64,000 bases of DNA from Hofstenia miamia (lineage: Eukaryota; Xenacoelomorpha; Acoela), in assembly GCA_004352715.1 (NCBI GenBank), contig SCFE01000025.1:139997-203996 (forward strand). The letters are read 5' to 3'. Positions 1 through 12,222 of the stretch are shown here, piece after piece. Within the stretch, counting starts at the first letter, position 1; every line of letters begins with the position of its first letter. A program made the position numbers and the translations under genes. The notes under the pieces are model-generated. The model was given only the letters and a program-made list of their open reading frames with translations, ran no database searches and was not told the origin of the DNA.

Positions 1-239
1 TGTACAGGACTTGGGAAAGATTTTCTAAAATGTCATATCATTAAATTTACTCCAAAAAATCTCAGAATTGCCATGTGAAAATTGCTGAATGGCCCAATGA
101 GAACCTAAGCCTTGGATATTACTTAGTAGTCATGTCAAATTTGATATTGTTTCAAATTATTGTTATAATTTTAAAACTTCAAATTTTCTTTGATATATAT
201 ATATATTATTTTTGTTTCACTTCACTAATGGTATTCAGA

Positions 240-1500
240 TTTTCCCTGTTCTATTTGCCTTCCTAAGAATACAACTTGTGTTTTGAGAATTTTGCATTTA
301 TTGCCATTCTCTCTCAAGCCCATATTATATAAAATACTTAGTGTTCTGTCTAGTTTTTGTGCTCTTGCACCATATCACTTGCTACCAGTATATTGTAGAT
401 GTATGCACATATTCCATCCTCAATTTTTCATTTGTTTTGTTTCAAAACTTTTGTAACATACCAATGAAAGGTTGCAGGTGCATTACATAATCTGAATGCC
501 ATGTACATCCAATTGAATAGGCTACATGGTGTTATGAATACAGTTTTCTTGAGGTCCTCTGGCTCCATTAGTCCCTGCCAGTAAGCTTTGCAGAGATCTA
601 TGCATGTGTAATATTTATGTTTACTGGCCTCATATATTATATCATCTTAAGACTGGGTACACATCCTTCTTTGTTATGACATTCAATTTGCAAAAGTCAA
701 TGCATAGTCTATACTTTTTACCTTGCTTTACAAACACTGTTGGAACAGCATAGGGACTCTCACTTGGCCTTATAATTTTGTTGTCAATCAGTTCATTCAG
801 AATTTGGTTATAGTTCTTCTTTAGTTGTTCCAGCACTCTGTGGCATGGTGATCATATTAGATCTTTTGCAGTTGTGACAATGAGTTCACTAGTTGTTGTC
901 TTTCAAATTTACTTAGATGCTGGTATTCACCATCATTTATCTCCAGTATTTTATATGTTTCCTAATCTTGTTGTTCAATTATGTTGATCATTTTCTCAAT
1001 AGTTTGTTTTTCCAAATTTATCCTTTTCCCATACATTGTGACATTTTCCTTTTTCACATTTACCATCCTTTTAGTTGTGTTCAGTATAGGAATTGTTCCT
1101 TTGCCTTGTTTGACTGTACACAAACAAATGGTAGGGATAGTTTTTTGGTGTTAATACCTCTTTGCTCATATCATGATTTTGGTTGTAATTTTATCTTCAA
1201 TTTCTATGTTGTACATTCACCAGTTGTTAGGCTGAAGTTTGATGTCTTCAGTTAATTTAAACCATATTTTTTTATTGTCATCTTCATCATCCTTTGTTGT
1301 GATTATCTCCTCTAGTACTTTTATTGTTCTTGTTGTATAGTCAGGAAGTCATTTCCAAAAATTATTTCATATGGCAAAGGGTTTGTTTTGGTGTCTATCA
1401 TGATGAATGTTTGTTGGAATGTAGTGTTCGTGATTCTGATCTGTATATCTTTGAGTTTCCCTTTTGTGTCAATATAGTCACCTGAGGCATTGATTAATCT
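240..1500 (-). pseudogene. Ty3/Gypsy pol fragment (protease end to RT), copy E
   Basis: Read on the minus strand, this stretch follows the protease-to-reverse-transcriptase part of the better preserved Gypsy copies at 55-57 kb and 43-45 kb. The protease-end motif RLINASGD is readable at about 1480-1500. An RT core piece with VFVKQGKKYRLCIDFCKLN (642-836) is the clearest part. The segment facing the YIDD active site of copy A reads YIYN here, so the catalytic aspartates are lost. Several stops and frameshifts make it non-functional. It ends abruptly near 1500, where plus-strand pol sequence begins. Bases 1-240 show no clear similarity. It is a decayed retrotransposon fragment, not a host gene. 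Confidence 0.8.
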
Positions 1501-2412
1501 ATTTTGAGATGGATCAAATATCTAAATGAATTTACTTTCACCATCAAACATCGGAGAGGTACACTGCACACTAATGCAGACTTATGGATGGCACTCCCAG
1601 AGTACCAAAGAGATGCAGTGAAGGAGGATGGCGAGAAGAAATAATTCCAGTTCCTACCACATACGGAGTATGAAGGACTACTTGAAATAAATGTTGACAA
1701 AAAGGGGCAAGCAGTCTTACCAATTATGATTAAGAAAGAGATATCTGAACAAGAAATCATAGAGAAGCAAAGAGACGACATGATCCTATACAAAATCATA
1801 AAAATGCTGAAAGATCCGCAACTAAAGCTATCAAAGTTAACAGCAAGCTATTACAAAAGATATAAATGGAAAACAAACAAGAACGGACTCCTATACATGG
1901 AAGCACAGAATAACAGAATCACAATCCCAGAATATTACAAGAGGGAACTGATAAGGAAGATACATGAGAAGGATCATTTAGGGATCACACAAATGGAAAG
2001 TACCTTCAATGCAAGGTTCATTACAGTGGCAGTTAGGAAAGTCACAGAGGAGATAATCAGCAAACGCACAACATGTCTTCTAAATAACAAGCAGCATTTT
2101 CCAACACAGAGAGCACCACTAGAAAAGATCATAGCAACACAGCCAAATGAGATCGTACATATAGACTTGGAGATACTATTGAGAGATGGAGAAGGATATC
2201 AACATTTGCTAGTAATGGTGGATAATTTTACCAAGTATGCAAGGATGACCCTGATGAAGAACACAACAGCAGAAACAACGGCAGAGATAGTAATGAAGGA
2301 ATAGCTCCTAAAATTCGGGTCAATGGAGACAATTATCACAGATAAATGGCCGCAATTCGAAAGCAGTCTGTTTCAGGAAATTTCATGATTACTGGAAATA
2401 GTAAGCAAGAGA
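1501..2412 (+). pseudogene. Ty3/Gypsy pol fragment (RNase H end and integrase N-terminus), copy D
   Basis: The plus strand encodes the last part of RNase H (RWIKYLNEFTFTI and onward) and then the linker and integrase N-terminus, with a 192-codon open stretch at 1726-2304. The HHCC zinc-binding region is visible (KIHEKDHLGITQ), but the first cysteine of the final CxxC pair is replaced by Arg (KRTTC, against KCMTC in copy A). The integrase core begins with EIVHIDLE (first catalytic Asp) and IITDKWPQF (second Asp). The homology stops around 2412, before the catalytic Glu, where accessory-gene sequence is joined on. Stops at about 1643 and 2302 confirm decay. This pol sequence is closer to copy C than to A or B. 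Confidence 0.85.
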
Positions 2413-2417
2413 CAGCT

Positions 2418-2867
2418 TTGCATTTGTGCAGGGTCAGTTGCTGTTGAATAATGTTAGGGACGTCAGTACGCACCTTAAGAGCAAGGTCCCCTGGGAAGAT
2501 GAGTGGCCCAATATTGATATTGAAAGTCACTCCCACGTCTCCACTGTTCTGTCGAATGAGTACTAATGGAGATTAAGTGGGCTTACAAACTCAATGAGAA
2601 GAAGAACTTTAATTAGAAGATAGGACATTTTTGCATGAGGAGCTAACTGGCTACTCAGTATCTTTCTTACTAAAACACCAACCCTCTGACTGCTGATCAA
2701 CTGAAAAGAAAGGGAGCTCACATGAGATAACTATTTTTCCACTTGTGTGGAAAGCTAAAAACTGGCTGCTACAGAAAATTAAGATTGCTGCATCACCTGA
2801 AAAGTCTAAGCATGTGATCAATCATTTAAAAAAAATTTTATGCAAAGCTAGTAGGAATCCAACATAC
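2418..2867 (+). pseudogene. Divergent homologue of the Gypsy accessory ORF, 5' part (copy D)
   Basis: In two plus-strand frames separated by a shift near 2560, this segment follows the accessory protein encoded downstream of pol in copies A, B and C. Matching stations in order are: WPNIDIES facing WPKIRIDA; AYKLNEKKNF facing AYELNTKKDF; and KNWLLQ...SPEKSK facing KNWLLKGH...SPDKIK. Similarity is far lower than among A, B and C. It is joined directly to the truncated integrase of copy D, so roughly 1.4 kb found in other copies (integrase end, pol C-terminus, accessory N-terminus) is missing. The solo LTR at 2868-4000 interrupts it. I do not recognise the protein family. Confidence 0.6.
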
Positions 2868-4000
2868 TGTAGCATAATCCAAAGAAAATGGTGCTAATGA
2901 AGAAAGAAGAACAAATGATTAGTTGAAACTAAGATCGAATTATGATTATTTAGAAAAACAATTTAAGTTCAATTATCAGAATTATCTTTGTAAAATGCAA
3001 CCAAGTAATAATATAGCAAATTAGTACTTGTCGTCGAATTTGACAAAACGAAAGGGGCGAATTCGTTTCCATTATTTTCAGCCATTTTGGCAGACGAATT
3101 AAATTTAAATTTCAAACGACAGATACTCTTTCAAAGTTAACTATAAATAGAGCGTAAATCAATTTGGAATTTTTTGAAGTAAATTCTTCGAAAATCTTAT
3201 TCTTAGATTTTATATCAGTTTGATTATTTATACACAATGTCAAGCTAAACAGTAAATGCAGTAGTAGTGGTTTGGGAACATATCGGGAGTGACTCGAGGG
3301 TCCTTGATCCAAACCATGAACATGCATTTATGTTAGGTGTACGAATAGGAGTTTTTTTCTGTTTAGCTGGCTATTGATTTGATCGTTTACATGTAATCAA
3401 TAATCAACATCGGTAAGAAAGGGCTGGATAGCCTAACGTAGCTTATACATATTTTATCTGATAGACTTAGGTGACCTATAATAGACCAATAAATCGACCG
3501 AGCATGTATTATGTTATTTAAATGTAAGGTAGGAAGCTGCAAGTTATTAAGTAACTTAATTATATTAACTTAATTAAAGCCAATAGTTTTCGGTAATGGC
3601 TAAAGTAATAATTATTAAGCAGCTAGTGATATTGCAAGGTTGCGAAGTGAATTAAATACATGGTACAAATTGAGTTTAAGTCAGTTACAATTTACATTGA
3701 GAACTACACTGAGTTAGGATAGGGAACACATAAGAACTTCGTTGAGCTGAGGTTCGGAGCTACTTAAATCGGCTATGGAAACACAAGTGAAATGATGCAG
3801 AGATCAGAATCGGCCAGAGGCCACATATACACCATTCACGGAGCAGAGCTATGATGGCGGAGTACCTAAATAGTATTCAGTTATTTCAGTTAAAGAAAGA
3901 TTAGCAGAAATATATACAATAAATAGCTAACATAAGTACATCCCTACCCGCGGTTGACGTGAAACAATAGTTTAAAAGACGCTTGGTAGCGGATGCTACA
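2868..4000 (+). repeat. Solo LTR of the Gypsy family, with ATAC target duplication
   Basis: The segment starts TGTAGCATAATCC and ends GGATGCTACA, so it has 8-bp terminal inverted repeats TGTAGCAT/ATGCTACA. It matches, as reverse complement, the LTR at 46685-47844 over most of its length. The bases immediately before it (2864-2867) and after it (4001-4004) are both ATAC, a 4-bp target-site duplication typical of Ty3/Gypsy integration. No polypurine tract precedes it and no primer binding site follows it, so it is a solo LTR left by LTR-LTR recombination, not the end of the neighbouring pol fragment. Both flanks are accessory-gene sequence, so the insertion landed inside an older copy of its own family. 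Confidence 0.85.
3141..3150 (+). promoter_or_regulatory. Putative TATA box of solo LTR
   Basis: The sequence CTATAAATAG lies about 274 bp from the LTR start. The same motif sits about 275 bp from the start of the three other LTRs in the window, which suggests it is the conserved retrotransposon promoter. Function is inferred from position and motif only. Confidence 0.5.
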
Positions 4001-4660
4001 ATACCTTTAGCAAACGAGCTTCATAATAATAAGTAATATGTTAGGCATCTGTCACGCTGATCTCAACATTTTTACTAATACATTAAAAAGGTAAATGTGG
4101 GGTGTTATATGTGAGATGAAATTACTTTGTTTCCCTACAGCACATGGACTGCTTTGTCCATGATCATATCTCAACTTGACCCCAAGTCCTAATCCTTTTT
4201 GCTGGAGCTGGTGACCTAGCATGGATAGATAATATTAAAATGTTAATTAAGTACTATTATGACATCACTAAGCCTGTTTTTGCAATTACTATGTTGAGAG
4301 CAGATGTGACTGATCCCAATGCCATGACATGAGAACAGGTTGATTATTATGCCTCCCTGTAATGCAGACTAATTATGTTCAGTATTCTTGCATTTCTATC
4401 CCAACATGGCCATCCTGGAAGAAGATGCACATACCAGTGATATAGATGCAACTGTGGCTCTTCTGATTACCATGACGGGTCTCTGACTTTATGAGTATTT
4501 TTACAACAATTTCACATATAGCTACAATAGCATTTAAACTAATTGCGTTATTGCTGAAGGGTTTCTTTGTTGAAATTGGCTAACCACTATTACAAATTCT
4601 GAGTATAAGTACAATCACTACAATCTACAGCCATATTTACAGTGTACATGATTATCCTTG
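4001..4660 (+). pseudogene. Divergent homologue of the Gypsy accessory ORF, 3' part (copy D)
   Basis: Downstream of the solo LTR the plus strand continues the accessory-gene homology. LFAGAGDLAWID faces LFSGVNDIVWTD of copy A. YYDITKPVFAITMLR faces YYDITKRVKIVTMMR. AHTSDIDA...LYEYFYNNF faces AHTSRANA...LYQKYYDIF. The order and spacing agree with copies A and B, and stops (TGA and TAA) break the frame. Homology fades near 4660 and no LTR or polypurine tract follows. An intron-acceptor-like TTTCCCTACAG at about 4130-4140 may be chance. This is the most divergent member of the accessory family here, useful for finding which residues are conserved. Confidence 0.65.
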
Positions 4661-5987
4661 TTTCTTGATGCCCAGCATCTCTAGCTTAGATCCAAAACAG
4701 GGTTAGCCTAAGTGTCTGCCTTCCAGCAGTTTCATCAATAATTGACATTAAGTTAATAATGCCAGTGCTGAAACAAATAGATAGAAAAACTAAGTTCACA
4801 AATAGAAAATCCTTAGACCTATTCATACACTAATTGCAGAGCAGCAGCACCCAGCAAGGACACTATAATGCTAGTATCCCCTGTATTTCAATACCACCAG
4901 TGCACAAAATAGATTTAGCTTTCCATTTGTATGAATGATCAAACTGCATAAAATGAGAGTCCAAATATATCCAAGTAAACAAGCTAGATTTTGTCACTGT
5001 TTCTCAAGTCTTACAAAATTTTATACTAAAGCCGTAAGCATGTTTACATTTACCCATTGCCACTGTTGATAAATGTAATGTGAATTCCACTACACAGTGC
5101 TTAACAATTACTTTAGTGTTGGTCAAACAACAATGTAAAAGCCAAGTGATACAAATCACTAGCAATTTTTAACTGTCTTTACTTTGGCAACTAAAAAAGA
5201 ACAAAACTTAACTAAAATATAAAAATGGAATTACAACAATTCTTTACTAAATATTTTAATGATTATTTCAAACTTTCTTATGAGGCTGTTTTCATTATTA
5301 TGCTAAATGAGGTTTTCTACTCATCTGCTAAGCTCCACAAATTGGAATCATTCTAATACAGTCCAATCTTGCATAGAAATTTGTGTATAAATCTTTTACA
5401 GAAGCAAATGACAATTTATACTTGGTAATAAACATAACCAATTTATTAAACATAAGAAATGCCTATGAGCATATTATTACATTTGTTGATAATTATTATA
5501 GCTTCAGAGATGTACTTAAGTGCGTTCGTTTTATCACCACAATAATTGCTCACATGTACCGAGGGCCATGTATCTATTTATATTTAGGGTTATTTACATG
5601 TAAGATCTATAAGAGGCGAAAGCAGCATTGTTGCGAACTTTCAGTTATTACTTATAATAACAGGAGCAATTATTGTACAAAATCACATAGGGCGAGCACT
5701 ACTAGGATTACCTCCACTACTACCACGTTTTCTAAGCTAGTTCCTTTATGAGTAACAAACTATGGCATAGCACTGGAGATTGCTGCTGGTAACCACTTCA
5801 TTCATGGTTGCATGGCACCACTTCGGGTTATTGTCTTCTAATGTCGTAATAACGTTATTGCATAAGACATAGTCTAATCAAGCAGTAATCCCGGTTGTGC
5901 TCTACAAAAAGTGATAGTAAAAACTATTTACGGTCAATCCTAAGCCGTGTGTTGATTCTACGCTACATGGCTTACCCATGACTAACA
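4661..5987. other. No recognised feature
   Basis: The sequence is AT-rich and shows no open reading frame with recognisable composition. A 122-codon plus-strand frame at 5383-5751 has no motif, no Kozak-like context and no splice context that I would trust. Confidence 0.5.
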
Positions 5988-6440
5988 TGAACAAATTACA
6001 AGTTTTTCAGAACAGTGCTGTTAGATTAGTTTTTTAATGAGTTCCAGTGAACATGGTATGCCACCTCCCAAGCATCTTCATTGCCTGTCTATTTTATATC
6101 GAACTAAATCCTATGCTGTTTTTATATCTCTTAATGAAAGCTACCTAAGTATCTCTCACATTTATTACTTCATTAACCGTAATCTACTCTATTGATATTG
6201 CGGACTTCTGTGTCAATCTTGATTAACCTCTTAGTAATTCTTATCAATTATCAAGTTTATTTTGACGCTGCTTTCAGTTTGCTGATTCTTCTGTGTGGAA
6301 TGCTCTTTTAGAAAATATCGGATCAATTACGTCATTGTTGGAATTTAAGAAGAAATTCTTCATCATCGCGTATCTAGATAAATCTTCAAAGTGCCGGGGA
6401 CCATTTTATTTATTATGCAAAAGGTGCTTTATATAGATCT
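5988..6440 (+). pseudogene. CR1/L2-like LINE, C-terminal ORF2 remnant
   Basis: In the plus strand one can read the usual tail of CR1/L2-type LINE proteins. LQVFQNSAVRLVF matches the post-RT LQ-x-QN-x-A-x-R motif, and downstream SSVWNALLENIGSITSLLEF followed by a Lys-rich stretch matches the family ending around S-x-WN-x-LP. There are many stops and shifts. The fragment is 5' truncated, as is usual for LINE insertions; no poly(A) or microsatellite tail is clear. Confidence 0.65.
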
Positions 6441-7041
6441 TGTCATAACAACAATAATTGTAAAAAAATTAGTCATTTGGAGAATGACGTTGTCAGTAGA
6501 AACCAAGTCCAAAAATATACTTTACTTTTCAGCAAAATGCAGGTAGCAACACGTACATGAGGGTTTTAGAATAAAATTCACCTAATATATTGGAAACTTT
6601 ACAATATCTGGAGGGTGGGAAAAATCCCCTATAAAAATAGGAATAACAACAATATTGTATTTCTTATATAGATGCAGAATATTTCAAAAAGTGATTTTCT
6701 AAAACACATTTTGTTTCAATATATTCAGTTAGCATACATTAGATCAAGCAGTGACAAAACAATAAAGTTAATGTTAAAGGGCAGAAACAGGCGGAGTAGG
6801 AATCTTTAGCTTTGCTTAAAGAGTGAAGCAATTTTCATTCGAATTCGGGGTAGAAGCACAATGTATAGAAACGGATTAACGGCACTTATTGAAAGATATA
6901 TATTCTCAGACACTCGGATAACGTATGCTTCAAACTGAGATAGGTAATGAAAATTTACTCTAAATGCAAATTAATAAAATTCATTAATATACAGTTCTAT
7001 GCAAATGAAAAATCAATGTTGGTAATTAAATATTCAAAAAG

Positions 7042-7077
<36 letters not shown>

Positions 7078-8062
7078 TTTCATTGCAGATTTATAATGCA
7101 ATATATTAAAAATATAACCAAAATATTAAAATATGTAAATCATTCGGAGAATTTTTTATATTATTTTGTATAAAATTTCGAACACCATTTAATTTGATTT
7201 TCAGGCTATATATGGATTTATGTGAATGTCTACGATATAAACATTTATAATTCAGATCCTTTGCAAATTGAATTGGCCTGCTTGTCTTTGCCTTCTAAAA
7301 TATCAGTCACTACATAATTGCTCCTAAATCTCAAAAAAATAACACGTGTTTCTTCAATAATTTTTCTATGATATCAAATCCCATGAGAGAGCAGAACTTC
7401 GTTTTTCCCTAAGGTTTTCTATATGAAGGGTATTTGCTAATATTTTTACACAAGTGTTGTACAATTTATTACTAATTAGCCTTCCCAACAGTAAATGATA
7501 CTTATAGTAAATATATATGTTACGCCTAATGTGAATAAATGCCTAATGTCTACATGAGAGGAATTTTGTTTAGTGTGGGCATTGTGAAAATTGGTTTGCC
7601 TAATGTTAATAACTGTCGAGATTAGGCAATAATTTCGCAATGTTCGCATTAGGCAGCACCATTTCACAAAATGCAAGTAATGATTTAAGACGGAACACTT
7701 AATATAAAATAGATCAGTGCTTTGAATTTGCAATATTATTCTACCAAAATTTTTAAATATGCAAATATTGACAGAAATCGTTTATTAAAAGAAGTATTAT
7801 TTATTGGTCATACGCTTATTTAGCCAATTAGGAATAACCCTAATTTCAGTACGTAACGCTAGGGAATTTACATACATGAGTAATCAATGTTTATGTTCCT
7901 TTTGGCAACAACAATTTCTCCAAAGTCTTTGGAAATATAAATCAGTGATCCCACTTGAAAATATTGTTCAATATCCATTTTAAACAAATGCTTCCTTTCA
8001 TGCTACATTTTTAAAATAGGCTTATTACTTTTAGATATGCAAGCTTTGGTTTGATTCTTGTG

Positions 8063-8068
<6 letters not shown>
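6441..8068. other. AT-rich sequence without recognised gene
   Basis: No coding region is supported. A (TA)n microsatellite occupies about 7043-7076. Candidate frames such as 7476-7733 on the minus strand have no recognisable motif. Confidence 0.5.
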
Positions 8069-8099
<31 letters not shown>

Positions 8100-8325
8100 N
8101 NNNNNNNNNNNNNNNNNNNNNNNNNNNNNNNNNNNNNNNNNNNNNNNNNNNNNNNNNNNNNNNNNNNNNNNNNNNNNNNNNNNNNNNNNNNNNNNNNNNN
8201 NNNNNNNNNNNNNNNNNNNNNNNNNNNNNNNNNNNNNNNNNNNNNNNNNNNNNNNNNNNNNNNNNNNNNNNNNNNNNNNNNNNNNNNNNNNNNNNNNNNN
8301 NNNNNNNNNNNNNNNNNNNNNNNNN

Positions 8326-8358
<33 letters not shown>
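8069..8358. repeat. (TA)n microsatellite containing an assembly gap (Ns 8100-8325)
   Basis: Alternating TA borders a run of 226 Ns on both sides. The gap is probably the unresolved middle of the microsatellite. Translated YIYIYI frames across it are meaningless. Confidence 0.9.
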
Positions 8359-8360
<2 letters not shown>

Positions 8361-9866
8361 TGAATTGAACTGTAATAAGTTTTCCCTTATCATTACTTTC
8401 GCATTTGAACTTGCGCTTATCATCGCTTCCGCATTCGTGCTTTCACATATAGTGCTTAAGAATTTTGCAATTATTGTCTAAGCTGTCTTTCCAATAGAAT
8501 GGATATAAAAAAAGTCAATATAAATACCGATATCAACTCAAAATAGGGTCATAGGGAAGCAATAGCACAATACACAAAGTAACATATTTAGATGAAATCG
8601 GTTTGGGAAACCCAGCGAGTCGAGTTAATAAACTTATATTCAGGCGAAATTACATTTTTGGATACTATTTTTATAAATTTTAGTTTTTGCCGTGAAAAAT
8701 GAGAGGAAAAGTTTTAAACATGGATTGCTTTTGGATATTGACTCTTTTGATTATGCATCACCTGCATGGAACTGTAAACGCCCACAAACGCACTTTTATG
8801 ATTCTGGATTAAATGCTGAATGCTGATGGTGACGTATTCCAAGATAGTTTTTAGAATAATTCATTCTCTTATAATCTTAAGAATTGTGATTTGAGAAGTG
8901 AGTTGACATTCTACAACGATTGTGATGTTTCAGTTACTAGTGACATTTTATTGGCTTTCCGGAAAATACATAAAATATTAATTTCGAATATTGTCACGTC
9001 AAATTATTTTTTTGCATCAAACGAGTGTTAATCAATTAAAGCCACTTCTCTTCTGCAGGGTTAGCTATTTCAGACCATCGTTTAAGCTGATATCCCGTAA
9101 CGGTTGAAGGTTAGAATAACTAAATTTCTATAATATGCTAGGATTATGAAGGGATTCTAGAATTTTTATATATTATATTCCAGTTTGTTTGCTGTATTTC
9201 TTATCTTTGTAACTTTTTTCAAACAAAAAATAGCATTTGAACTTTATAAATCCAAAACCTATCTCAAAAAGGATATTTGGATTTATTTTTAATTTTAACA
9301 TAATAAAAAATATTTATTGTTTCTACTATACTTTTGCCATGACAGCGAAAAAGCGTTAGTTTTTTAAAATATTCGTATTTGCCTTTGTATATTCGAGCAA
9401 AATCGGATTTAGCAAAATCTCTGGTTTAAATTGTGGTAATTTACCATCAGTGTTTTGATTATACAGGATGTACTCCATGCATAAAGCGGTCCTTTTCCGG
9501 AAATGATACGTTTCCATCAACTTAATAATGGACATCACCACTTATTAATCTTAGTTGCAATAACTTAGATTAGATTCGTTTAAAAATGCTGATTTATTTT
9601 GCGATTATTGAGATAAATTTTTTGAGACTAGCAATATACGATGCAGAAATGATAATTCTCCTGCAGTTTATGAATATTTATTTAGCCTGGTGAAATTAGT
9701 AACAAGTCTAAATGCATTTATTTTAAAAATTTGTTATTAACTCAATTTTCTTCTAATTTGATCCCAAAGCTTTTAACTCTTATTTCTCGCAGCTTGAATT
9801 TCTTGTGTCGCCTATGCAGCTGACGATTGCGTTTATCAATACACTGATATATATATATATATATAT
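8359..9866. other. AT-rich sequence without recognised gene
   Basis: No protein-like frame, repeat array or RNA gene is apparent. The short minus-strand frame at 9356-9541 has no supporting motif. Confidence 0.45.
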
Positions 9867-12172
9867 CAGTTGGAATTGGACCGATTTTTAAGGCCCAAGC
9901 CCGGCCCAGCCTAATGCAGCCCGACCCATAAGCACTACACTGAATTTTATTAAATAATTAGCATGTGTTGATTAATATGCACTCCCCCTAAAGTCTGCCT
10001 ACAACGCTAATTTAATTCTGTTGAAATTCAAATTGCATTGTTAACCTTAAAATTGTTAATCGCTTCCATCTCACAAAATTATAAAATCTCAAAAATCAGA
10101 GTGCACTGTAAATGAGGACTGTCTCGTCTTTTTATAAATGAAACTTTTTGAGAAAATTTCGGACCTGTTTCAGATCCAAAATTTTTTAGTAATTGTGTAT
10201 ATCGTAAATTTTATTCATTATGCACATTTTTCCATTTGAATGAAGGTTCTTGATTATTATAATCACTACAATAATACGTTTTATAGAGCCATGTCATTAG
10301 CATAGCAATAAAAAGATATTATAGTATTTAATGTTGGTTTTGTATAATTTAAATTTTGTAATCAAATCTAGTATCCAATTTCAATGAAAAGTAAAATTCG
10401 AAATTTATATTTAAATGCCAAATTTAGCTTGAAAGAATGAATTCTTCTATCATGGATTTTAATACACTCTACTACAGTTTTTTTTAATACCTTGCAATAT
10501 AAATTTTAGGTTTGCTCTTAATTTGTCATTGTTTGTGCTATTCCTCTTTTCATCGCCTGCAATCTTGAAATAAGTTTTATCTTGCTTGAAATAAATTTTA
10601 TTCTCAATTCATTGTAACGTTGTAAAATTTCGATTTTTGGATTTAGAAATAATAAAATTATTAGGGCTGTAATACCATAAAAAAACTTAACTGTTTAAAT
10701 TCTCTGAATATATTATGATTTTTTATGGTAATTTAAAATTAGATTACTAAAGAGCTTAGAAAATTTTTTTGGAGTTTTGGTAGAGCAATCATCACTTGCC
10801 ATTTATAATCAAAGTGACGCCAACCAGAAACGGACTTGCTTCTTAAAAGTGGACAATTACAGATAAAAGAAGCAATTTATTTCAAACATAGATGGCAATT
10901 GAATCAAAATGTTAGGCCTATTTTATCGTTGACAAAAACATTTTTTGAATTTTTTGGTTTTCTCTAACAAAATTGACTATATTAGATTGTAGTACTAGAA
11001 GGACATTTGATACTATTAAAATATTTCAAAATTTGACATTGATTTTTCAACACATTGCTTTTAAGTTATATAGGATTCACTCAATTTAAGTTGATTTGCA
11101 TGCACTATTACGTAATTGTCCATTTTTACAAATACCTCGATCCAAACCCGGCAATATCCTCCTCGGTTTATTGTATATGTACAGTTTCTATTTCAAGAGA
11201 GTGTTGAAGCACTTAAAATTTTCTATTCAAATTTGAAAAGAATATAAATATATTTTAAGTCCATGTTCATTCATATTTTAGAATATTTATTTATATTCGG
11301 ATTCGTTTCGGATCGAAAACTAAAATTCTTAAAAAAAATCCGGAAAATGAAGTGTCGGATCTAGATCGGATCGGATCCTAAAATTTTGGATCTGATTCCA
11401 TCTCTGCTGACAACGATTTATCAAAATATTTAATCCCCAAATATTTTATTATTAAATGGACATGGCACTGAACTCGATTATTGCAATTAGCCGTTTGCAT
11501 GTAAACAAACTAAGATAAGAGAACCACAATAAGAGCATTTATATTCTGCTACTCTTTTACCCAAACATTTCTTAAAAAATAATTCTATATGAAAATGAAA
11601 ATTTTCTGTATTAAATCCACTGTATTTTAATATGTATATGTATTTCTACACTTTCAACAAAAGCCTTAAACTTTTCTGTTCTGTTTTACAACAATGAGTT
11701 TCTAATCGCATTAGTAACAACAATAATCATTCTTATAGACCATTGAATAATTCTGAATTTAACAGCAAAAAATTTTGTTAATATATTTTACTAGAACAAT
11801 TTATGTAATTTTTTAAGGAAAATAGCACTTTCCTGCATATCCAAGCAATATATCCCTTAAAATAAGAAGAAGTAAATTTAGATAATATGCTTATAACCAC
11901 CCATTACAAATTTCATCAACTTACCTCAGAACAAAGTAAAAGGAAGTTTTCAGAAGAGCTCTTTATTTGTAGAAGTATTGCACCAGTCAACAATGCTGAT
12001 AGAACTTAAAGAATGTTTTTGCAAAGTTTGTGTTTTCTAGTGAAATTTATCCTGTACTTTAAATACAGATTAAAACAATAGGCCCGATCCCGACCCGGTT
12101 CAAATTTCTATGTCGAAGATGCAGCCCAGCCCGGCTCAGTCCAACCCAACTTATGCCCAACACAAATCCAAA

Positions 12173-12176
<4 letters not shown>
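9867..12176. mobile_element. Probable non-autonomous hAT-like DNA transposon in (TA)n
   Basis: Two inverted, GC-rich ends lie about 2.3 kb apart in very AT-rich DNA. The left end on the plus strand starts CAGTTGGAATTGG and contains the run GCCCGGCCCAGCC. The right end on the minus strand starts CAGATTTGGATTTG and contains GCCGGGCTGGGCTGC. Both start directly at a (TA)n tract, which would fit an 8-bp target duplication within the microsatellite, although (TA)n makes this impossible to prove. A GGATCGGATCGGATCC-like cluster at about 11318-11400 is another internal GC-rich patch. No transposase can be read inside, so the element would depend on another copy. Confidence 0.4.
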
Positions 12177-12203
<27 letters not shown>

Positions 12204-12222
12204 CAGTAGTTAAGATACTTAC

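Noticed and set aside
2868-4000. LTR at 2.9-4.0 kb as the 3' LTR of the pol fragment before it
   Set aside because: No polypurine tract precedes it, and ATAC duplications flank it, which marks it as an independent solo LTR.
5383-5751. 122-codon plus-strand frame as a gene
   Set aside because: No motif, no plausible splice or start context, and composition as expected of AT-rich DNA.
8031-8423. Long frames of Tyr-Ile repeats at 8.1, 14.3, 28.5 and 30.7 kb
   Set aside because: They consist of Ns and (TA)n microsatellites.
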